Shown: in pieces, positions 7,730 to 11,713 of the stretch
How the letters are laid out: every line of letters starts with the position of its first letter
How positions within the stretch are numbered: the stretch's first letter is position 1
Origin: Bacteriovoracaceae bacterium
GTDB taxonomy: Bacteria; Bdellovibrionota; Bacteriovoracia; Bacteriovoracales; Bacteriovoracaceae
NCBI GenBank assembly: GCA_023151145.1
Contig: JAKLJM010000032.1
Location: 1-11,713, forward strand
Length of the DNA: 11,713 nucleotides
Reading direction: 5' to 3'
Notes under the pieces: generated by a model
Database searches by the model: none
What the model was told of the DNA's origin: nothing
What the model saw: only the letters and a program-made list of their open reading frames with translations
Made by a program: the position numbers and the translations under genes

Positions 7730-7924
7730 CTACTTATCCTTTAATTTGCAAGTTGAAATACCCAGTATGGCATAGGGAGGACACCAACCCAAAATTCCAG
7801 TTAAAAGCGGTACGAACCCTAAAAGAAACCAGGGATTTTTAGGACCGACAAAAGCCAAGAGAATTAAAACAACCCCTGCCACTACTCTGATAATTCTTTC
7901 TAAATTGTGAATGTTTTGCTTCAT
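7730..7924 (-). CDS. DUF2892 (YgaP-type transmembrane) small membrane protein
   Basis: This 64-residue protein has a charged N-terminus (NLERIIRVVAG), two membrane helices at about 12-26 and 32-46, and the family signature GWCPPYAILGISTC with C48 and C59. In E. coli YgaP the same two-helix domain is fused behind a rhodanese domain that carries persulfide and nitrosothiol chemistry. In this window the rhodanese is a separate gene about 1.2 kb away under the same operator type, which supports a functional link. The two cysteines could receive or sense sulfane sulfur at the membrane (inference). AAGGAG sits 5 bases before the ATG. It is the first gene of the operon read from promoter A, with tolC one base after its stop. 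Confidence 0.92.
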   Translation of the reverse strand: MKQNIHNLERIIRVVAGVVLILLAFVGPKNPWFLLGFVPLLTGILGWCPPYAILGISTCKLKDK

Positions 7925-7943
7925 GGAAACTCCTTTTTATTAA

Positions 7944-7986
7944 AGACTAAGCAATCGAACGAAAAACGAATATGCTTTGAAACATA
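7944..7986 (-). promoter_or_regulatory. Activator-type promoter A of the DUF2892-tolC-RND-osmC operon
   Basis: Read on the minus strand, the 16-mer is TATGTTTCAAAGCATA (7971-7986). Its centre is exactly 32 bp from the centre of TAGTCT (7944-7949), a TAnnnT -10 element. That places the site at -41.5 from a predicted start near base 7937, just ahead of the Shine-Dalgarno sequence. There is no -35 hexamer match, as expected when an activator replaces it. The motif and spacing are shared with promoters B, C and D. Confidence 0.6.
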
Positions 7987-8051
7987 ATTTATCCTTAAAG
8001 AAACTGTTTTTAATTAGTATATTTTGACCTTTTTTCGTGATTTCGTCAGAC

Positions 8052-8094
8052 TATGTGCTGGCACATAATAAAACTCATTAAAATATGCTAAACT
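8052..8094 (+). promoter_or_regulatory. Activator-type promoter B of the DUF3365/SQR unit
   Basis: This is the most symmetrical copy: TATGTGCTGGCACATA (8052-8067), with perfect 7-bp arms around a central TG. Its centre is exactly 32 bp upstream of the centre of TAAACT (8089-8094, 4 of 6 to the -10 consensus). The predicted start is near 8101, giving an 18-base leader that contains the GGGGGA ribosome site. Promoters A and B share the 194-base divergent gap 7925-8118. I see no other signal there beyond a TTGACC at 8024-8029 without a good partner. Confidence 0.65.
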
Positions 8095-8118
8095 TTCAAG
8101 ACATTGGGGGATTTAAGA

Positions 8119-8700
8119 ATGAATAAAAAAATATGTTTGAATCAAATTACGTTGGCAGTTTTAACTTCTTTGCTAACATATCCAGTGCTTGCTGAAGATA
8201 AGTCAAAGGGAGATTTCTTTGACACTGAAGCCAAAAGCTTAGTGATAGAGCTTAAAAGTAGCTTGCTTCAAAATCTAAGCCGTGAGATTTCAAAAAATGG
8301 TACTGAATCTGCCATTCCCTTTTGCCATACAAATGTAAAAAGCATCGCTAAAGATGCGGCTAAAGAAAAGATTAAAAAGTATGAGTTTGGCAGAACATCT
8401 CATAAGATTCGCAATGAAAAAAACTCTCCAGAAGCTTGGTTACTTCCCTACCTAGAAAAATTTCAAGGATCATTTTTTGATCAAACAAAAGTCAATGAAT
8501 ATCCAATAATCGGCCAACTTCCTAATGGCAAACGTTTCTATGCCGAACCGCTTTTTGTAAATGCTCAGTGCCTGCAGTGTCATGGTGAAAATCTAGCAAA
8601 AAATGTTCAAGAAAAAATACAAGTTTTTTATCCCAAAGATAAAGCAATTGGATTTAAGTTAAACGAATTCAGAGGACTCATTTGGGTTAAAGAGAAATAA
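8119..8700 (+). CDS. DUF3365 (Tll0287-like) single-haem c-type periplasmic protein
   Basis: The ATG at 8119 is chosen because GGGGGA (8106-8111) is 7 bases before it; a TTG at 8104 is in frame but lies at the leader's start. The product has 193 residues with a signal peptide of about 25 (cleavage after PVLA). DUF3365 family features are present in order: the helix LVIELKSSLLQNLSREI, the IPFCH segment (C69), the GRTSHKIRN motif (91-99), and a single haem c attachment motif CLQCH at 151-155 (AQCLQCHGE). Family members are exported haem proteins and also occur as sensor domains of signalling proteins, with no established enzymatic reaction that I know of. It is followed after 20 bases by the SQR remnant, so an electron-transfer or sensing role in periplasmic sulfur metabolism is plausible but inferred. 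There is no membrane anchor apart from the signal peptide. Confidence 0.93.
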   Translation: MNKKICLNQITLAVLTSLLTYPVLAEDKSKGDFFDTEAKSLVIELKSSLLQNLSREISKNGTESAIPFCHTNVKSIAKDAAKEKIKKYEFGRTSHKIRNEKNSPEAWLLPYLEKFQGSFFDQTKVNEYPIIGQLPNGKRFYAEPLFVNAQCLQCHGENLAKNVQEKIQVFYPKDKAIGFKLNEFRGLIWVKEK

Positions 8701-8720
8701 TTTTATCGAGGAAGAAATTT

Positions 8721-9098
8721 ATATCTAAACATTTTAAAGTCGTGGTTATTGGTGCAGGAACAGGTGGCATTAGTTTCAGCGCTTCTTTAAATAGAGAAAT
8801 TGAAGCAACTGACATTGCAATCATTGACTCAGCGGAATTTCATTATTACCAGCCTCTTTGGACTCTTGTTGGTGCAGGCTTAGAAAGTTTAGAATCAACA
8901 GAACAATATGATGGCTATTCATCATGTCCATTAGTTGTGGATATCGGAAAAGTTATTTTGGCCGAATTTGGATACGATGGAAAATTAATGCCCACATTTC
9001 CTGTTGATCAATCCATACCAAAATCATCTATGTGGTACGTAAAACGTTACTTACTTCCAGCACTCTATTGGAATATTATGATGAAAGGGCGCGGCTAA
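8721..9098 (+). pseudogene. Internally deleted sulfide:quinone oxidoreductase (SQR) remnant without a normal start codon
   Basis: The frame encodes the beginning and end of an SQR of the eukaryotic SQOR-like type, joined in frame. Residues 4-56 are the FAD-binding N-terminus (HFKVVVIGAGTGG, then HYYQPLWTLVGAGL). Residues about 61-125 are the typical C-terminus (QYDGYSSCPLV, VILAEFGYDG, TFPVDQS, LLPALYWNIMMKGRG). Roughly 270-300 residues expected between them are missing, including the two redox-active cysteines and most of the quinone and FAD contacts. The expected initiator also reads ATA (8721-8723), 6 bases after a good AGGAAG ribosome site; no ATG, GTG or TTG lies between the preceding stop and the GAGTGG motif except the internal GTG at 8742. 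There are no internal stop codons or frameshifts, so the decay may be recent. A functional mini-protein is possible but unlikely. It is co-oriented with the DUF3365 gene and ends in a terminator. Confidence 0.87.
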
Positions 9099-9113
9099 GC
9101 GCCCCTTTTTTTT
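9087..9113 (+). terminator. Intrinsic terminator of the DUF3365/SQR unit
   Basis: GGGCGC (9087-9092) pairs with GCGCCC (9099-9104) around a six-base loop that contains the TAA stop of the SQR remnant. A run of eight T follows (9106-9113). It also lies immediately past the stop codon of the convergent rhodanese gene, but the T run in that direction is only three long, so termination of the rhodanese transcript there would be weaker. Confidence 0.87.
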
Positions 9114-9543
9114 AACATTTTGTCGCAAAACAACTAGCTTTTTCAGTGGGAAGACCAGCTTTTTCCCAGTCAGTAAAACCCCCAAGATTTTTAACGTTGT
9201 AACCTTGTTCCTTAAGTTTAGCACCAACAATTCCCGAACGTCGTCCAGAACGACAATAAACGAGGATTTCCTTATCTTTCGGAAGTAATTCTAACTCTTT
9301 TTCAAATCTTATTTTGTCAGAAGTCATGAGAGAAAGAGGAATTTCTTTGGAGCCTTTTATTTTTCCGGACATAATTTCTTCAACTTCACGAACATCAACA
9401 ATGATCGCTTTATTCTCTACTGATAACTTTAGAGCATCACTCGGCGAAATCGTTGGCAAATTTTGGGCAAATACCGATTTAAAAATAATGGCGACAAAAA
9501 ACAAAGAGGCAAAAACCGCAAAATAGTTACTGATATTTTTCAT
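9112..9543 (-). CDS. Periplasmic single-domain rhodanese (sulfurtransferase)
   Basis: This 143-residue protein is a single rhodanese domain behind an export signal (residues 1-26, cleavage after SVFA). It carries IIVDVREVEEIMSGKIKGSKEIPLS, then the active-site loop VYCRSGRRSG with catalytic C97, and ends with GGFTDWEKAGLP. Rhodaneses move sulfane sulfur as a cysteine persulfide from donors such as thiosulfate or polysulfide to thiols or cyanide. The six-residue active loop is complete. The C-terminal tail holds two more cysteines, C138 and C143 (CFATKC), which could relay sulfur or form a disulfide. I chose the ATG at 9543 because GGAG lies 5 bases before it; the in-frame ATG at 9567 has no ribosome site and nearly coincides with the predicted transcription start. 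It is a single-gene unit under promoter C, divergent from the SLC13 transporter and convergent with the SQR remnant. Confidence 0.95.
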   Translation of the reverse strand: MKNISNYFAVFASLFFVAIIFKSVFAQNLPTISPSDALKLSVENKAIIVDVREVEEIMSGKIKGSKEIPLSLMTSDKIRFEKELELLPKDKEILVYCRSGRRSGIVGAKLKEQGYNVKNLGGFTDWEKAGLPTEKASCFATKC

Positions 9544-9571
9544 AAATTCTCCAATTGTAATTTCCAACGTT

Positions 9572-9600
9572 TTAAGTTTATCTTACAATCTCTTTATAAA
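9572..9600 (+). promoter_or_regulatory. Possible promoter for the SLC13 transporter, overlapping promoter C
   Basis: TATAAA (9595-9600, 5 of 6 to the -10 consensus) lies 17 bp after TTAAGT (9572-9577, 3 of 6 to the -35 consensus). The implied start near 9607 falls inside the 16-bp site C, so a protein on that site would block it. The -35 is poor and the call is tentative. Confidence 0.25.
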
Positions 9601-9617
9601 CTATGCTCTGGCACATA
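9575..9617 (-). promoter_or_regulatory. Activator-type promoter C of the rhodanese gene
   Basis: On the minus strand the 16-mer is TATGTGCCAGAGCATA (9602-9617), and its centre is exactly 32 bp from the centre of TAAACT (9575-9580). That hexamer is identical to the one in promoter B. The predicted start is near 9568 with a leader of about 25 bases. On the plus strand the same site ends only 17 bases before the SLC13 start codon, so a bound protein could obstruct that gene. Confidence 0.6.
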
Positions 9618-9634
9618 TTCAACATTGGGAATAA

Positions 9635-10972
9635 ATGAATTCTTTACTAAAATTCCTGCCTTTCGTGATCATCTGGAGCGTCGTAGTTTCTCTAGGTGTT
9701 TACTATCAAATTCCCTTTAAACTTATTTTTCTTGCCGGTTCTCTTTTTACCATGATCACCATGTGGGCAAATGAAGATATCCCTCAATGGATTCCAAGCC
9801 TAATACCTTTTATCATTTTAGTTCCTTTTGGCTATTTATCTTTTTTCAAAGTTCTTACCCATTATTTCTCACCTGTCACTTTCTTATTTTTTGGTGGAAT
9901 GATTCTTGCGAAACTAATCGAGCATCATCATGTACATCAATGGTTTTTTCAAAACTTCATTATCTACTTTGAAAGATCTCGTTTTTTGCTTTTATTAGGT
10001 GTCTTAGCAATCAGTACAATTATTTCTTCTTTTATTTCAAATACTGCAACTGCCCTTTTGATGTTTCCTCTGATTTTACAATCAAGTAGTCCAAGTCTCA
10101 TGTTGGCCATGGGCTACGGAGCAAGTTTAGGTGGACTAGCAACAATAGTCGGAAGCCCCACCAATGCGATCATGGTCAATTTTTGGAATGAAAAGGCCAT
10201 TGAACAAATTCATTTTATCGACTGGATTCGTTTTACCACACCAATGGTCTTGGCTGGCTTTGTCATCTTATTTGTTGTTCTCGCTATTAGTATCAATCGA
10301 GAAGAGCGAGTTAAATTTCATTTTAAAAACATTGATGTCATATCATTACAAAAAAAACAAATCACAACTTTAATTATCTTTTTCTTATTTATTTTTGGTT
10401 GGATCATTTCAACCAATTTATCTTTTTTTCCTAACGAAGCACATTGGAGCTTGATCATGGCTTCTGTCATTATCCTCTTTCCCTTCAAAATAGAAAAAGA
10501 GACTCTCTTTCCTTTTAAATTATTAAAAGAAATTAACTATAATATTCTTTTGTTATTTGGTGCAGGATTAGCTTTTGCTGATGCCCTTCAAGCTTCTGGT
10601 TTGATACAAATCTTATCTCAAAACTTAAGTTCAATTGCCTCATTAAGTTTAGAAATTAAACTTTTTGCCGTAGTTATTTTAATGATTTTATTTACTGAAA
10701 TTAGTTCAAACACTGCTGCGGTAGCGATTTTTATTCCTCTTTTTTCAGAGCTTCATGGCGCCCTTGGTTTACCTCTGCTTAATACACTTATTGCTGTAAC
10801 GACCGCTGCCTCCCTATCTTTTATGCTTCCCTCGGCAACACCTCCAAACGCTATCGTCTTTAGTTCTAAACTCATTAAACTTCAAAAGATGTTACGCCTA
10901 GGCTTTATCCTCAATATTTTATTCGCCCTTTCCATTACTTACTGGGCCTTAAAACTAGTTCCCCTGAGGTAA
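9635..10972 (+). CDS. SLC13/DASS-family anion transporter (sodium:sulfate/dicarboxylate type)
   Basis: This 445-residue inner-membrane protein has about eleven or twelve hydrophobic segments. It carries the two inverted-repeat signatures of the divalent anion:Na+ symporter (DASS) family: SNTATA at 135-140 with GSPTNA at 173-178, and SNTAAV at 358-363 with ATPPNA at 401-406. In structurally known members these SNT and PTN-type loops form the sodium and substrate sites. Substrates in the family are sulfate, thiosulfate-like anions or C4 dicarboxylates, and the sequence alone does not decide. The rhodanese/SQR/DUF3365 context favours a sulfur oxyanion (inference). There is no large TrkA-C (RCK) insert. 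GGGA 4 bases before the ATG serves as ribosome site. The gene is divergent from the rhodanese, with only 91 bases between start codons, and no terminator is visible in the 62 bases after it. Confidence 0.92.
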   Translation: MNSLLKFLPFVIIWSVVVSLGVYYQIPFKLIFLAGSLFTMITMWANEDIPQWIPSLIPFIILVPFGYLSFFKVLTHYFSPVTFLFFGGMILAKLIEHHHVHQWFFQNFIIYFERSRFLLLLGVLAISTIISSFISNTATALLMFPLILQSSSPSLMLAMGYGASLGGLATIVGSPTNAIMVNFWNEKAIEQIHFIDWIRFTTPMVLAGFVILFVVLAISINREERVKFHFKNIDVISLQKKQITTLIIFFLFIFGWIISTNLSFFPNEAHWSLIMASVIILFPFKIEKETLFPFKLLKEINYNILLLFGAGLAFADALQASGLIQILSQNLSSIASLSLEIKLFAVVILMILFTEISSNTAAVAIFIPLFSELHGALGLPLLNTLIAVTTAASLSFMLPSATPPNAIVFSSKLIKLQKMLRLGFILNILFALSITYWALKLVPLR

Positions 10973-11034
10973 TTTTTACAAGCCTTATGCCATAAAGTGG
11001 CCGAATCACTTGAGAGCTGTTAAATAAGCCTTCT

Positions 11035-11713
11035 ATGAAAGTTTTATTTATCATTCCGCCGATGACCCAGGTGAATACACCTTATCCGGCCACCACCTAT
11101 TTGACCGCTTTTTTGCGTGAACTAGGCCACGAAGCTCATCAACGAGATTTGGGATTGGATCTTTTTCATCAAATCTTTTCAGTGGATGGATTAAAAAAAG
11201 TACGCGCACATATTCTGCAAAAAAATGAGATCTCTGATCTTGAGGCTTTTTTTATTGAAGCCTATGATGATTATGAAAGTACCATCTCTTTGGTTATCAA
11301 ATTTTTACAAGGCAAAGATCCAAGTTTAGCACTAAGAATTTCTAGAAGACAATTTGTCCCCGAGGGACCTCGTTTCATGCCGTTGAATGAACATGATGAA
11401 TTATTGGATTTGTTTGGCCCCATGGGAACACATGATCAAGCAAAATATATCGCTTCACTTTACTTAGATGATCTAGCAGATATTGTGAAATTTTCTGTCG
11501 ATGAAAGATTTGAATTTTCTCGCTACGGTGAAAGTCTTGCTTCTTCCTCCGCAAGTTTTTCTCCACTGGTGGATGCTTTAAAGACTAAAACCTTAATTGA
11601 TAGCGAATTAATTTTTTGCATCGATCAATACATTAAAGAATTGAATCCTGAAGTCATTGGCTTTACTCTACCTTTTCCAGGAAATGTCTTTGGTGCTCTA
11701 AGAGCGGCAGAAC
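11035..11713 (+). CDS. B12-binding-domain radical SAM protein, N-terminal part (runs off the right edge)
   Basis: The 226 residues in the window start with MKVLFIIPPMTQVNTPYPATTYL and continue through a helical, acidic region. Near the edge they reach NPEVIGFTLPFPGN, the second conserved segment of a cobalamin-binding Rossmann domain preceding a radical SAM domain. Opening with a PP-NTPYP-TYL motif is characteristic of a large group of uncharacterised B12-binding radical SAM proteins. The CxxxCxxC cluster motif would lie beyond the window, so the catalytic half is not seen. No DxHxxG cobalamin-ligand motif is evident in the part present, which is common in this group. The ATG at 11035 is chosen because the family motif begins there; no clear Shine-Dalgarno sequence precedes it. 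The reaction cannot be inferred, and no link to the neighbouring sulfur genes is evident. Confidence 0.85.
   Translation, partial: MKVLFIIPPMTQVNTPYPATTYLTAFLRELGHEAHQRDLGLDLFHQIFSVDGLKKVRAHILQKNEISDLEAFFIEAYDDYESTISLVIKFLQGKDPSLALRISRRQFVPEGPRFMPLNEHDELLDLFGPMGTHDQAKYIASLYLDDLADIVKFSVDERFEFSRYGESLASSSASFSPLVDALKTKTLIDSELIFCIDQYIKELNPEVIGFTLPFPGNVFGALRAAE

Noticed and set aside
8059..8064. TGGCAC inside sites B and C looks like the -24 element of a sigma-54 promoter.
   Set aside because: The required GC of the -12 element is absent at the correct spacing in both places (A-rich sequence there), and TGGCAC is explained as half of the palindrome.
11375..11566. Minus-strand 63-codon frame near the right edge.
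   Set aside because: It is antisense to the B12-binding radical SAM protein, which reads open throughout this stretch with recognisable family motifs.
1..11713. CRISPR arrays, tRNA or rRNA genes, insertion sequences, integrases and attachment sites.
   Set aside because: No regularly spaced repeats, cloverleaf-like sequences, transposase motifs or terminal inverted repeats were seen on either strand.

Overview
The window is A+T-rich DNA (about two thirds A+T by eye, not computed) from a Gram-negative bacterium. A lipid A phosphoethanolamine transferase, a TolC-type outer-membrane channel, an RND pump and several exported proteins all require an outer membrane and periplasm. The A-rich codon use and gene set would suit a low-GC member of the Bdellovibrionota (Bacteriovorax/Halobacteriovorax-like), but no marker here settles the taxonomy.

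Layout, left to right. (1) The 3' part of an EptA/MCR-family phosphoethanolamine transferase (+) runs tail-to-tail, with an 8-base overlap, into an HvfC/DUF2063-family gene (-). (2) A possible 77-residue membrane ORF (+) has a start codon interlocked with that of the HvfC gene. (3) A Met-rich Spy/CpxP-like periplasmic protein (+) ends at a strong bidirectional terminator. (4) A four-gene operon on the minus strand reads DUF2892 membrane protein, TolC, RND pump, OsmC-family protein; the junctions are tight or overlapping, and no periplasmic adaptor gene is present. (5) A divergent unit (+) encodes a DUF3365 single-haem c-type protein and then a broken sulfide:quinone oxidoreductase (SQR), and ends at a terminator. 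(6) A periplasmic rhodanese (-) lies divergent from an SLC13/DASS-type transporter (+). (7) The N-terminal part of a B12-binding radical SAM protein (+) runs off the right edge.

The main discovery is a shared promoter architecture. Four 16-bp imperfect palindromes, read in the direction of transcription as TATGT-N7-CAT(A/G), lie upstream of the Spy-like gene, the DUF2892-tolC-RND-osmC operon, the DUF3365/SQR unit and the rhodanese gene. In all four the palindrome centre is exactly 32 bp from the centre of a TAnnnT -10 hexamer (TAGAAT, TAGTCT, TAAACT, TAAACT). This is the -41.5 geometry of a class II activator, and the symmetry and half-site position resemble CRP/FNR-superfamily sites. No regulator gene lies in the window.

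Taken together, I infer one regulon, possibly responding to reactive sulfur or to redox or respiratory change. It would combine periplasmic sulfur transfer (rhodanese, DUF2892), thiol or peroxide chemistry (OsmC), a haem protein, sulfide oxidation (SQR, now decayed), envelope protein protection (Spy-like) and efflux (TolC/RND). The SLC13 transporter may be regulated in the opposite sense from the same intergenic site.
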